Positions 54,410 through 63,676 of a DNA stretch of 64,000 nt are shown in pieces. The notes beneath the pieces are model-generated. The model did no database searches and was not told the DNA's origin. It saw only the letters and a list, made by a program, of their open reading frames with translations. The translations under genes and the position numbers were made by a program. Origin of the DNA: Chryseobacterium capnotolerans (GTDB taxonomy: Bacteria > Bacteroidota > Bacteroidia > Flavobacteriales > Weeksellaceae); NCBI RefSeq assembly GCF_021278965.1, contig NZ_CP065589.1, positions 377,001-441,000 on the forward strand, in the 5' to 3' direction. Each line of letters starts with the position of its first letter. Position 1 is the first letter of the stretch.

Positions 54410-55828
54410 ATGAAAATTAAACTTTTTGTGTGGATTGCTGTTGTGTTTTCTTGTAATCTTTGGAATGCGCAGACCTCATGTAATTGTAATGAGGCGTTAC
54501 AGAAGATAATTTTGAAGATTGAAAGCGAATATCCCGGATTTGATACCAAAACAAAAGATAAGTTTCTGTATGAAACTTTGAAGAAAAATACACTCACTTC
54601 TTCTGATAATGTGAAGAATGATGAAGCTTGTTTGGATGTGTTGAAAAGCTATACAGATTTTTTCAAAGACAGACATATCTGGGTTTTACCCAATCAGGTC
54701 AGCCAGCACGTCCCAAAACTGGAGATTAATACTAAGCTATTAGATATAAATCTTAAAAAATTCAAAAAAGATATTCAAAAACAAAAAGATAAATTTGAAG
54801 GAATTTGGAAAAATGAGGGTTATGAAATTGGCGTCAAAAAAATAAATGATAAAGAATATGTAGGATTTATTATAAAAGCAGACCCAAAATACTGGAAGCC
54901 TAACGAAATTAAATTCAGATTATTCTCAGATGGAAGTTATGAATATTATAGCCAGGATCATTCTATACAAAAAGGGAAATATACGATGTATGATAACACA
55001 CTTTTATCATTTAATGAGATCAAAACCATTTTTGTAAAACAACTCCCTCATCCAGCATTGAGTGCTACAGAAATTGAAAATAAAGTAAGCGAAATCAATG
55101 GAACTTATATCAAAAAAGTAAGCTCAAAAACAGTGATGATCAGGCTTCAATATTTTAGTTATTCATTTGTGGATAGTATAGAAAAACTACTGAAAGACAA
55201 TAAGAAAATTTTGGAGGAAGCAGAGTTTTGGATTATTGATGTAAGAGGGAATGGAGGTGGAACAGATAATGCTTACAGAGCTATTTTACCTTATATTATG
55301 ACCAATTCTATAAGAAAACTTGGCGTTGAATATTTAGCTTCACCTACATTAATCCAGACTTCGGAAAATTATTTAAAAGGAATAACTAAAGATTCTATTA
55401 AAAATAAAGAAGAAATAATCAATTTAAAGACAAGAATTGCCCAGTTAAAAAATAGTCCGGGAGAGTATGTGAATTATAACCAGAGTAAAGTGGCTGTTGA
55501 TTCAATCTCCTTAGCCGTTAAAAGTCCTGCTCAAATTGTGATTTTAGCAGATAACCATACCGGAAGTGCTGCTGAAAATTTTCTTTTAAGTGCGAAACAA
55601 AGCAAAAAAGTTAAAATTATGGGAAGGCCTTCTTCAGGAGTACTGGACTATGCTAATGCTATGTTTTTCGACTATGGATGCAATAATTACAAATTACTGA
55701 TGCCTACTTACCGATCTTTCAGATTACCGGATTATCCTATTGATAACATCGGAGTTCAGCCAGATATTTATCTTGATGAAAGTGTTAAAGACTGGGTTCA
55801 GTTTGCGGTAGACTATTTGGAAAATTAA
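54410..55828 (+). CDS. S41 family C-terminal-processing-type peptidase, exported
   Basis: 472 residues from ATG 54410 (MKIKLFVWIAVVFSCNLWNAQ, signal peptide); the frame opens two codons earlier at TTG. The C-terminal half is an S41 peptidase: WIIDVRGNGGGTDNAY, and the nucleophile region VILADNHTGSAAENFLLSAK with the Ser in GSAAE. It ends MGRPSSGVLDYANAM.. and QPDIYLDESVKDWVQFAVDYL. No PDZ domain is evident, so it is closer to the TSP-like S41 group of secreted Bacteroidota proteins. Its end overlaps the convergent radical SAM gene by 4 bp. Confidence 0.9.
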   Translation: MKIKLFVWIAVVFSCNLWNAQTSCNCNEALQKIILKIESEYPGFDTKTKDKFLYETLKKNTLTSSDNVKNDEACLDVLKSYTDFFKDRHIWVLPNQVSQHVPKLEINTKLLDINLKKFKKDIQKQKDKFEGIWKNEGYEIGVKKINDKEYVGFIIKADPKYWKPNEIKFRLFSDGSYEYYSQDHSIQKGKYTMYDNTLLSFNEIKTIFVKQLPHPALSATEIENKVSEINGTYIKKVSSKTVMIRLQYFSYSFVDSIEKLLKDNKKILEEAEFWIIDVRGNGGGTDNAYRAILPYIMTNSIRKLGVEYLASPTLIQTSENYLKGITKDSIKNKEEIINLKTRIAQLKNSPGEYVNYNQSKVAVDSISLAVKSPAQIVILADNHTGSAAENFLLSAKQSKKVKIMGRPSSGVLDYANAMFFDYGCNNYKLLMPTYRSFRLPDYPIDNIGVQPDIYLDESVKDWVQFAVDYLEN

Positions 55829-57084
55829 AATAAACTCAGCTGCTGTGAAAATTGATGATGAAATTTAGAAGAACTTCCACCAATCAATAGTTGTCTGAAG
55901 TTTTTATCCGTTAAATATTTCAGATAGGCATTACCGGCATTGAAGTCAATAAAATATTTAGCTCTGTTCACAGCTGCTCCCAATTGCTTCAAATGATCCA
56001 GTGTTAACATCTGAAAACGTCTTGCGCTGATGATCTTTTGAGCAGATTTGACTCCAATTCCGGGAATTCTTAAAATCATCCGGTAATCGGCAGTCTGAAT
56101 ATTTACAGGAAACTGATCCAGATGCCTTAATGCCCAGCTTAGTTTTGGATCCATTTCTAAATCAAGGAAAGGAATATTGGGATCTAAAATCTCTTCAGCT
56201 TTAAAGCCATAAAATCGCATCAGCCAATCCGACTGATACAATCTGTTTTCACGAAGCATCGGAACTTCAGTCGTAAGAGAAGGAAGTCTGTTGTCTTCTA
56301 AAACCGGAACATAGCCTGAATAATACACCCTTTTCAGGTTGAAATTTTTATAAAAATGATCTGCAACTTTGATAATTTGCAGGTCATTTTCGTTAGTGGC
56401 TCCTACAATCATTTGAGTGGATTGCCCTGCAGGGGCAAACTTGGGAACTTTCTTTAAAATCTTTTTCTCGTCCTGATATTGGATAATCCCTTTTTGAATA
56501 TATCTCATAGGATTAATCATATCCTCACGATTCTTTTCTGGGGCTAATAGTTTTAAGCCGCTTTCAGTTGGGATTTCCAGATTTATGGAAAGTCTGTCTG
56601 CATATAATGCGGCTTCCTGCATGAGTTCATCACTAGCTCCTGGGATAGATTTTAAATGAATATATCCGTTGAAATTCTCTTCCAGACGCAGTTTTTTGGC
56701 AACCCGAACAAGTCTTTCCATGGTTGTATCTGCATTTTTGAAAATTCCGGAGCTTAGAAATAATCCTTCAATATAATTCCTACGGTAAAAATTAATTGTT
56801 ACGTCTACAACTTCCTCTACTGTAAAGGCAGCCCTTTTTATATCATTGGAACTTCTGGAAACACAATAAGCACAATCATAAATACAATGATTGGTCAATA
56901 AAATTTTGAGTAAAGAGACACATCTGCCATCTTCCGTATAGGTATGACAAATTCCGCTTACAGAACTGTCCCCCAAAGCCCCTTTTTTATTCTTTCTTGT
57001 TCCTCCGCTGGATGAGCATGAAACATCATACTTTGCAGCATCAGCAAGGATTTCAAGTTTTTCTTTAAGACGGTCAAAATTCAT
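55825..57084 (-). CDS. Putative DNA modification/repair radical SAM protein (TIGR03916)
   Basis: 419 residues. The radical SAM cluster motif CIYDCAYC (Cys 67, 71, 74) binds the 4Fe-4S cluster and S-adenosylmethionine. A TIM-barrel body follows (FLSSGIFKNADTTMERLVRV, SINLEIPTESGLKLLAPEK), then a C-terminal helix-hairpin-helix (LRIPGIGVKSAQKIISARR) that probably contacts DNA. It forms a functional pair with the TIGR03915 gene at 52599, on the same strand but not adjacent. The modification made is unknown. Confidence 0.9.
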   Translation of the reverse strand: MNFDRLKEKLEILADAAKYDVSCSSSGGTRKNKKGALGDSSVSGICHTYTEDGRCVSLLKILLTNHCIYDCAYCVSRSSNDIKRAAFTVEEVVDVTINFYRRNYIEGLFLSSGIFKNADTTMERLVRVAKKLRLEENFNGYIHLKSIPGASDELMQEAALYADRLSINLEIPTESGLKLLAPEKNREDMINPMRYIQKGIIQYQDEKKILKKVPKFAPAGQSTQMIVGATNENDLQIIKVADHFYKNFNLKRVYYSGYVPVLEDNRLPSLTTEVPMLRENRLYQSDWLMRFYGFKAEEILDPNIPFLDLEMDPKLSWALRHLDQFPVNIQTADYRMILRIPGIGVKSAQKIISARRFQMLTLDHLKQLGAAVNRAKYFIDFNAGNAYLKYLTDKNFRQLLIGGSSSKFHHQFSQQLSLF

Positions 57085-57182
57085 ACGCTAAATGGTTTGA
57101 TATTGTTTGTATCAATTATTGTTGTAAAGTGTGTTCAAATTTAATTCCAAAATTGATAAATGTCAACCTTTTTTCATAGAAG

Positions 57183-57191
57183 TTATCCACA
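57183..57191 (+). promoter_or_regulatory. Isolated DnaA box upstream of HMG-CoA reductase
   Basis: A single perfect TTATCCACA 50 bp before the ATG at 57241. It is 4.6 kb from the array and may be chance or a DnaA-controlled promoter. Confidence 0.3.
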
Positions 57192-57240
57192 AAAAAGAGT
57201 CTCAAAATCATTATATTTACGCCTCATTAAAGTTTATATT

Positions 57241-58569
57241 ATGAATCATAAACCGATCGAAGGGTTTTCCAAGCTTCCAAAGCAAGGGAAAATCGACTGG
57301 CTTGTAAACGAATATCTTGAAGGTAACCAGGAATATCAAAATATATTAAAACAATACTGGAATGAAGATCCGGATCTTCAGAAACTTCACGAAGAATTTT
57401 CTGAAAATACAATTTCAAATTTCTATATGCCGTACGGAATTGCTCCGAACTTTTTAATTGACGGAAAACTATTGGCATTACCAATGGCTGTTGAAGAAAG
57501 TTCAGTAGTAGCAGCAGCTTCCAAGGCAGCAAAATTCTGGATTGATAAAGGAGGTTTTAAAACAACCATCATCAATACAGAGAAATTGGGACATACTCAC
57601 TTTATATTTAATGTAGAACCCCATAAATTATTACACTTCTTTAATTTCAGTTTAAAGAAAAAATTACTTGAATCTACAGAAGAGATCACTGCCAACATGA
57701 GAAGACGTGGAGGTGGTATTCTGAACATCAGTCTAGTGGATAAAACTGCAGAAATGCCAAATTATTACCAGTTAAAGGCGAGCTTTGATACAGTAGATTC
57801 AATGGGAGCCAATTTTATTAATTCATGTCTTGAGCAGTTTGGAAGAACATTGAGACAGGAAGTAGCAACCAGTGAAGATTTCACCCAGGAAGAAAAGAAT
57901 TCATTACAGATCGTGATGAATATTCTTTCCAATTTTACGCCTGATTGTGTTGTAAGAGCTGAGGTTTCATGTAAAATGGAAGATTTAAAAGATGACAGCG
58001 GAATTTCTCCTGAAGAATTTGCTGCTAAATTTAAACAGGCCGTTACTATTGCTGAAATTGAACCTTACCGCGCTACAACTCATAATAAAGGAGTAATGAA
58101 TGGAGTAGATGCTGTAGTAATTGCCACAGGAAATGACTTCAGAGCAACAGAGGCTTGTGCTCATGCCTACGCTGCAAGGGATGGACAATACAGATCTTTG
58201 ACCCACTGTACAACAGATAATGGAGTTTTCAGATTCTGGATAGATCTTCCGATTTCCGTAGGAGTAGTAGGAGGTTTAACGAACCTTCATCCTCTGGTAA
58301 AATTCTCTTTAGCATTACTTGGAAAACCATCTGCTCAGGAATTGATGAGTATTTTGGCTGTTTCAGGACTAGCTCAAAACTTTGGAGCATTGCGTTCTTT
58401 GGTAACCACAGGTATTCAAAAAGGCCATATGAAAATGCACTTACTGAACATTCTGAACCAACTGGGAGCTACAGAAGAAGAAAAACAACATTTTGTAGCG
58501 TACTTCAAAGATAAGACGGTGAGTCATCATGAGGTAATTAATGAGTTTAACCGTATGAGAGGAAACTAA
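57241..58569 (+). CDS. Hydroxymethylglutaryl-CoA reductase
   Basis: 442-residue enzyme from ATG 57241 (MNHKPIEGFSKLPKQGKIDWL); the longer frame passes through the DnaA box. It reduces HMG-CoA to mevalonate. Family blocks are PMAVEESSVVAAASKAAKF (substrate-binding Glu), SFDTVDSMGANFINS, IATGNDFRATEACAHAYAARDGQYRSLTH split across, and GHMKMHLLN with the catalytic His. By sequence it is the bacterial class II form, often labelled degradative, but Flavobacteriia make isoprenoids by the mevalonate route, so biosynthesis is likely. It starts a tightly packed run of genes. Confidence 0.95.
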   Translation: MNHKPIEGFSKLPKQGKIDWLVNEYLEGNQEYQNILKQYWNEDPDLQKLHEEFSENTISNFYMPYGIAPNFLIDGKLLALPMAVEESSVVAAASKAAKFWIDKGGFKTTIINTEKLGHTHFIFNVEPHKLLHFFNFSLKKKLLESTEEITANMRRRGGGILNISLVDKTAEMPNYYQLKASFDTVDSMGANFINSCLEQFGRTLRQEVATSEDFTQEEKNSLQIVMNILSNFTPDCVVRAEVSCKMEDLKDDSGISPEEFAAKFKQAVTIAEIEPYRATTHNKGVMNGVDAVVIATGNDFRATEACAHAYAARDGQYRSLTHCTTDNGVFRFWIDLPISVGVVGGLTNLHPLVKFSLALLGKPSAQELMSILAVSGLAQNFGALRSLVTTGIQKGHMKMHLLNILNQLGATEEEKQHFVAYFKDKTVSHHEVINEFNRMRGN

Positions 58570-58736
58570 TGGTACAGATCATTCTCCCCATCCTGTTTCT
58601 GGCCTTTGGATTCTTTTTAAAGAAAACAAAATCACCTGGTTTCAGAGGCTCCAAGAAATTTGCTAATATGTTTATCATACTAGGGATTTCAACGTTGGTA
58701 GCCAAGTTTATTTTAATGTATTTAAATTCAAAATAG
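58569..58736 (+). CDS. Small two-helix membrane protein
   Basis: 55 residues. Its ATG overlaps the HMG-CoA reductase stop (TAATG) and its TAG shares a base with the next start (TAGTG), so it is translationally coupled on both sides. Hydrophobic segments VQIILPILFLAFGFFL and FIILGISTLVAKFILMYL flank a basic loop KKTKSPGFRGSKKFAN. Function unknown. Confidence 0.75.
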   Translation: MVQIILPILFLAFGFFLKKTKSPGFRGSKKFANMFIILGISTLVAKFILMYLNSK

Positions 58737-59803
58737 TGAAGAAAAGTGTCTTGTTTTTTCTGTTTATTTCCGGATTAAGTTTTTCGCAGAAAAATTTAAA
58801 AATAAGTGACTTGCAGCCAAAAACAAAAGATTTTGTTTTTCCTGTGGTTTCCTATTCCGATCATTCCAGAGTAGAAAACAAGATCAATCTTTTTCTCCAG
58901 GTAAGTGAATTGGAATACATTCCCGGATCAGAAGGAAATCCCTCTAAAAAGGTGAATGCAGGAGCTGCTTCATACGCAAACTATGTGTATTTCTATGATT
59001 GGAAAAAGCTGGAAACTCCAAAAAATATTCTAAGTATCAGTATTGATGGTGAAGCTTCGGGAGCTTACCCAGAAGAATTTTCAGACTGGAAAAATTTTGA
59101 TATCAGGACCGGAAATTACATCAATGCTGAAGACTTATTTCAGACAGGTGCTATTAATACAGTCAATGGTTTGATTCAGAAGAAAATTAAAAAAAGAATC
59201 AATACCTTTCTCGTGAAGCTGAAATCTGAGAAAAATGCTTCAGAAGATGTTCAGGAGCAAATTGGTTTATATGAAGGATGTTTTACAGATTATACATTGA
59301 ATGGCATCAGATATTTCTTTGGCAAGGATAAGTTGACTTTTGTAGCAGGCAGATGCTCTAACCATGCAATGCGGGCATTGGATGATTTGGGAAGTCATAA
59401 GCTCGAATTTACCTATAAAGAACTGGAGAAATATTGGAGTCCTTATGCCCAAAATCTGATTTCCGGTTCTGAAAAAATCGATAGAACAGGTCCTGGAAAT
59501 AAGTTATACAAAGGAAAAATTGATGGAAAATATCCGGTGACGGTTTTGTTCAACGATATTAATGAGGATGATTCCTTTTCGGCTACCTATTGGTATGATA
59601 AGAATAAAAGTCCTATCAATTGGAGAGGAGAATTTGTTCATGACCATTTTTCTATCACAGAAGACGGTTACCATAGTGAAGAATTGAAACAATGGATCCC
59701 AAGAGCCTTAGTGGAAGCCGATTTAAAAGGAAATAAAATCATCGGAACCTGGCAGGACAATAAAACAAAAAAATATTTAACCCTAGAATTAGAAGAGTTA
59801 TAA
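58736..59803 (+). CDS. Exported protein of unknown function (GTG start)
   Basis: 355 residues with GTG as start codon, one base inside the previous stop. The signal peptide is KKSVLFFLFISGLSFSQ. The mature part has a DUF3298-like feel (NILSISIDGEASGAYPEEFSDW, FDIRTGNYINAEDLF), seen in periplasmic proteins. It ends with a second domain (GKIDGKYPVTVLFNDINEDDSFSATYWYDK) that may be beta-rich. No motif for catalysis seen. It belongs to the HMG-CoA reductase run by overlap. Confidence 0.75.
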   Translation: MKKSVLFFLFISGLSFSQKNLKISDLQPKTKDFVFPVVSYSDHSRVENKINLFLQVSELEYIPGSEGNPSKKVNAGAASYANYVYFYDWKKLETPKNILSISIDGEASGAYPEEFSDWKNFDIRTGNYINAEDLFQTGAINTVNGLIQKKIKKRINTFLVKLKSEKNASEDVQEQIGLYEGCFTDYTLNGIRYFFGKDKLTFVAGRCSNHAMRALDDLGSHKLEFTYKELEKYWSPYAQNLISGSEKIDRTGPGNKLYKGKIDGKYPVTVLFNDINEDDSFSATYWYDKNKSPINWRGEFVHDHFSITEDGYHSEELKQWIPRALVEADLKGNKIIGTWQDNKTKKYLTLELEEL

Positions 59804-59804
59804 A

Positions 59805-60191
59805 ATGAAAACAATTACTTTAGTTTTTGGAGCGGTTTACGGAATGGTATCTGTAATCCTTGGTGCATTCGGAGCCCATGCTTTAAAGAAAATATTATCG
59901 GTGGAAAGGCTTGAAAGTTTTGAAACAGGAGTAAGGTACCAGATGTATGCAGCTTTTTTCCTGCTGATCATCGGATATATTTTAAAATTTGAAACTTCTG
60001 CTGAAAGATGGACGTCCATTTTAATGATTGCAGGTACACTTTTATTCTCAGTAAGTATTTACTTCCTGAGCATGCAGGATTATCTGGGAATGAATCTTAA
60101 ATTCTTAGGGCCTATTACTCCGCTTGGAGGGCTGATGATGATCTTAAGCTGGGGAATGCTGATTCTTTATTTTGCTAAAAATAAAATTTAA
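59805..60191 (+). CDS. DUF423 family membrane protein
   Basis: 128-residue protein with four helices. The DUF423 pattern is clear: GAVYGMVSVILGAFGAHALKK (with the FGAHAL motif), SFETGVRYQMYAAFFLLIIG, then LFSVSIYFLSM and FLGPITPLGGLMMILSWGML. Such proteins sit in the inner membrane and have no assigned role. It starts 1 bp after the previous stop and is followed 2 bp later by the ClC gene. Confidence 0.93.
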   Translation: MKTITLVFGAVYGMVSVILGAFGAHALKKILSVERLESFETGVRYQMYAAFFLLIIGYILKFETSAERWTSILMIAGTLLFSVSIYFLSMQDYLGMNLKFLGPITPLGGLMMILSWGMLILYFAKNKI

Positions 60192-60193
60192 GG

Positions 60194-61470
60194 ATGAAAA
60201 TCAACAGAAGAAGACGGATTATAAGAACGTTTAACCTTTTGGATCAACCGATGAGGTTCAATCCGTTCGTATTCAGCCGTACTTTTTTCATGTGGGCCTT
60301 TACAGGCTTAGTTGGTGGTATTATTGCCGGCGGATATTGGATTGTACTGGAACATTTTACTGAGTTTTTAGCTCACTTTCAAGGCTGGCAGGTGATTCCA
60401 ACCATGGCTATTTGTGGATTGCTGGCTGGGCTGGTGATTCATTTTATAGGAGATCCCGGAGAAATCCATTTGATTGTAAATAACATCAGGTTCAATAAAG
60501 GAAAACTGGAGCCTAAAAACAATCCGTCCATGATTCTTTCTTCACTTTTTTGTGTGGCATCAGGAGGAAGTTTGGGACCGGAAGCTCCTTTAGTACAGGT
60601 AACGGGATCTACAGGAACCTGGCTTGGAAAAATTTTCAGATTGAAAGGCGAAGAACTGCGTTCATTAAGTATTGCCGGAATGGCCTCAGGTTTTACAGCT
60701 CTTTTCGGAGCACCACTTGGAGGAAGTCTTTTTCCCTGGAAATTTTACACCACAAACATGCGGTTGAGTATTATAAAGCCATTATTCCGGCCTTGGTAGC
60801 AAGCTGTTTCAGCTACTTGATGTTTGCATTAATTATCCATTTGGGAATTGGGGCAACATGGGATCTGAAAGCTTATCATTACACCGGAGTCTATGATTTT
60901 CTATATGCTACCTTATTTGGAATTGTAGGAACTCTTTTCGGTTGGATTTTCATCTTCGTAGTGAAGTTTTTTAAAAAGATTTTTGAATACAGAAAATTTC
61001 CGATCTATATCAAAACATTAGTAGGTGGAATTATTTTAGGAGTTATCGCTTACAATTTTCCAATTACAAGATATTTCGGTCACAACGAGATCAATCAGTT
61101 AATCGGAGGAAGCTTCGGATTGAATTTCCTGATTCTGGTTTTGGTCTTTAAAATACTAGCCATTGCGATTACGGTAACTTCGGGTTGGAGAGGTGGTTTT
61201 ATCATTCCGCTCTTCTTTGTAGGAACTACTTTAGGACTGATTATTCATAATTTATTTCCTGCTGTAGATACAACCTTAGCTATTGTAAGCTGTATGGCAG
61301 CGATTAATGCCTGTGTAACGAGAACACCGATGAGTACCACGATTATTTTGGGAACACTAACGGGGTTTACTTATTTTGTGCCAATATTATTTGCGAGTCT
61401 TACCGGATATTTTCTTGCTCCAAAGATTCCATTTATTGGATCACAGTCTGAAAAATTAGCGGAAGAATAA
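60194..61470 (+). CDS. ClC-type voltage-gated chloride channel/antiporter (frameshifted)
   Basis: About 425 residues after correction. ClC marks are SGGSLGPEAPLVQVTGSTGTWLG (GxGxPE-type anion filter) and GMASGFTALFGAPLGGSLF; the second half follows after the break with WRGGFIIPLFFVGTTLG and ACVTRTPMSTTIILG. As read, the frame ends at 60799. The other frame carries ALEILHHKHAVEYYKAIIPAL, the expected continuation. The break is near the five-T run 60729-60733 (one base missing, T or G). ClC proteins exchange chloride for protons; no CBS domain is seen. Confidence 0.9.
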
Positions 61471-61532
61471 GGAAAAATGTATAAACATGTCAAAAATCAA
61501 GGAACTAATCTTTAATTTTTGAATGAAGAATC

Positions 61533-61562
61533 TTGAACTTCCATGTCTTTTTAGTAAATTTG
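61533..61562 (+). promoter_or_regulatory. Promoter of sucC
   Basis: TTG at 61533-61535 and TAAATTTG at 61555-61562 with a 19-nt spacer, an ideal Bacteroidota promoter, 38 bp before the ATG. Confidence 0.65.
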
Positions 61563-61600
61563 TCAACCTTTAAATATTAAAATAAAATAATAAAAATAAT

Positions 61601-62791
61601 ATGAATCTTCACGAGTATCAATCAAAAGAGATTTTATCAAAGTATGGAGTAGCTATCCAACGTGGTTTCGTTGCAAACAACGTAGATGAAGCTGTAGCAG
61701 CTGCTGAAAAATTGACTGCTGAAACCGGAGCTCAGGCTTGGGTTGTAAAAGCACAGATTCACGCAGGTGGTCGTGGTAAAGGTGGGGGTGTTAAGTTTTC
61801 TCCAAACATGGATAAGCTTAAAGAAAACGCTCAGAATATCATCGGAATGCAGTTGGTAACTCCACAAACTTCTGCTGAAGGTAAAAAAGTACACTCTGTT
61901 TTGGTTGCAGAAGATGTTTATTATCCTGGAGAATCTGAAACTAAAGAATTTTATGTTTCTATTCTTTTAGATAGAGCTGAAGGGAAAAATACAATCGTAT
62001 ATTCTACTGAAGGTGGTATGGATATTGAGCATGTTGCAGAAGTAACTCCTCACTTAATCCACAACGAACTTATTGATCCAGCTATCGGTCTTCAAGGATT
62101 CCAGGCTAGAAAAATTGCTTTCAACCTAGGTCTTGAAGGAAATGCATTCAAAGAATTTGTGAAATTTATTTCTTCTCTTTACAATGCTTATACAGGTATT
62201 GATGCTTCTCTTTTCGAAATCAACCCAGTGTTGAAAACTTCTGATAACAAAATTATCGCTGTAGATGCTAAAGTAACTTTAGATGATAACTCATTGTTCC
62301 GTCATAAGGACTTAGCTGAACTTAGAGATACAAGAGAAGAAGATCCAATGGATGTAGAAGCTGGTGAAGCTGGTCTTAACTTCGTAAAATTGGATGGTAA
62401 CGTTGCTTGTATGGTAAACGGTGCTGGTCTTGCAATGGCAACTATGGATATCATCAAATTATCAGGTGGTAACCCGGCTAACTTCCTTGACGTAGGAGGT
62501 ACTGCTGATGCTCAGAGAGTACAGACTGCTTTCGGAATCATCTTAAGAGATCCAAACGTAAAAGCAATCTTAATCAACATCTTCGGAGGTATCGTAAGAT
62601 GTGACAGAGTAGCTCAAGGAGTTGTAGATGCTTACAAAGCTATGGGAAGCCTTCCGGTTCCATTGATCGTAAGATTACAAGGAACTAACGCTGTAGAAGC
62701 TAAAAAATTAATTGATGAGTCTGGTCTTCCGGTTCACTCTGCAATTACTTTAGAAGAAGCTGCAAACAAAGTAAAAGAAGTTTTAGCATAA
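61601..62791 (+). CDS. sucC: Succinyl-CoA synthetase (ADP-forming) beta subunit
   Basis: 396-residue TCA-cycle enzyme subunit that couples succinyl-CoA cleavage to ATP or GTP formation. The start MNLHEYQSKEILSKYGV, the ATP-grasp KAQIHAGGRGKGGGVK, LFEINPV, and the GLAMATMDIIKLSGGNPANFLDVGG stretch are invariant family features. The alpha subunit sucD is not in the window. It is transcribed alone between a promoter and a good terminator. Confidence 0.98.
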   Translation: MNLHEYQSKEILSKYGVAIQRGFVANNVDEAVAAAEKLTAETGAQAWVVKAQIHAGGRGKGGGVKFSPNMDKLKENAQNIIGMQLVTPQTSAEGKKVHSVLVAEDVYYPGESETKEFYVSILLDRAEGKNTIVYSTEGGMDIEHVAEVTPHLIHNELIDPAIGLQGFQARKIAFNLGLEGNAFKEFVKFISSLYNAYTGIDASLFEINPVLKTSDNKIIAVDAKVTLDDNSLFRHKDLAELRDTREEDPMDVEAGEAGLNFVKLDGNVACMVNGAGLAMATMDIIKLSGGNPANFLDVGGTADAQRVQTAFGIILRDPNVKAILINIFGGIVRCDRVAQGVVDAYKAMGSLPVPLIVRLQGTNAVEAKKLIDESGLPVHSAITLEEAANKVKEVLA

Positions 62792-62814
62792 TCTAAAATT
62801 TTCATATAAATAAG

Positions 62815-62840
62815 AAACCGTTCCATTTTTGGAACGGTTT
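62815..62840 (+). terminator. Terminator of sucC
   Basis: Stem AAACCGTTCC/GGAACGGTTT with a 6-nt loop, then TTTT. Confidence 0.85.
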
Positions 62841-62867
62841 TTTAATGCGTATAAGAAACAAGTATTC

Positions 62868-63356
62868 ATGAAAAACTTATACGTTCCAAAACCTTGTTCC
62901 GAAAACTGGGAAGCTATGTCTCCACAGGGAAAAGGCAGATTTTGTGCTGTCTGCAACAAATGCGTAATTGATTTTACCCAAAAGCAGCCTGAAGAAATTC
63001 TGCAAATTCTCACTGAAATAGAAAATGAAAAAGTTTGTGGAACATTTTATAATCATCAGTTAAATATTGAAGAAGAAAAATCACAAAAAGTAAAAAATCA
63101 ATTCTTCAGATTGATCCCTAATATTTTTCAAAACAGTAGAGTTACACTTGCTGTACTTTCTTTAATCCTCTTTCTGACCGGATGCTCAAAAGATAGACCT
63201 CTCAGAACAGGTGAGGTGGCTGTGGAGCTAAATGAAGACAGTCTGAGTAATGATGGTATTACTATAGGAGAAGCTATTATTGTTGACAATGATTCTGTTG
63301 CTAAAGTTCCTCAAAAGGACAGTGCTATCGTTTCTAAAAAGCATAATGAAAAATAG
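62868..63356 (+). CDS. Hypothetical protein with N-terminal Cys-rich motif and membrane helix
   Basis: 162 residues from ATG 62868 (MKNLYVPKPCSENWEAMSPQG); the open frame extends up but covers the sucC terminator. The N-terminal unit KPC-x2-W-x2-M-x6-GRFCAVCNKCVIDFT is a recurrent Bacteroidota motif with C-x2-C-x2-C, probably metal-binding. A helix (VTLAVLSLILFLTGC) follows with a lipobox-like end in mid-protein, then an acidic low-complexity tail. Topology suggests a cytosolic metal site and an outward tail. Function unknown. Confidence 0.68.
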   Translation: MKNLYVPKPCSENWEAMSPQGKGRFCAVCNKCVIDFTQKQPEEILQILTEIENEKVCGTFYNHQLNIEEEKSQKVKNQFFRLIPNIFQNSRVTLAVLSLILFLTGCSKDRPLRTGEVAVELNEDSLSNDGITIGEAIIVDNDSVAKVPQKDSAIVSKKHNEK

Positions 63357-63359
63357 CTT

Positions 63360-63582
63360 ACCGGATATTAGAAGAACACAAAGTCTTTTTTAAGATACAT
63401 TCTATGTGAAACCTATGTGGTTCGAAATTTTTAAAACAACATAGCCACATCGGCTTTATGTCCCATAAAAATTATTCGTGTATCCGTGACAAACATTCAG
63501 CAGTTTACAATTTTATCGGAGATAATCTTGCGCCTTTTCATATTCATGATATCCTGATCTTTATGCCATTGCGTTTACCAAC
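63360..63582. repeat. Intergenic repeat block, partial copy
   Basis: A gap of ~320 bp (63357-63676) without a gene, mostly made of the recurrent phrases: AACCTATGTGGTTCGA-like, CATAGCCACAT, TTATTCGTGTATCCGTGAC, AATTTTATCGGAGATAATCTTGCGCC in pieces (63508-63534) and an end GCGTTTACCAAC. No complete left end. Confidence 0.55.
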
Positions 63583-63615
63583 AAAAAGTCGCTCCAAAAA
63601 TTGAAACGACTTTTT
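63583..63615. terminator. Terminator between the Cys-motif gene and mscS
   Basis: Stem AAAAAGTCG/CGACTTTTT with a 15-nt loop and A/T runs on both sides, suited to both strands. Confidence 0.65.
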
Positions 63616-63676
63616 ATGATTCTAATTTATGCACAATTATCTGCAGAATTGGCGAAACCTGTGTGATGTAAAGGAA

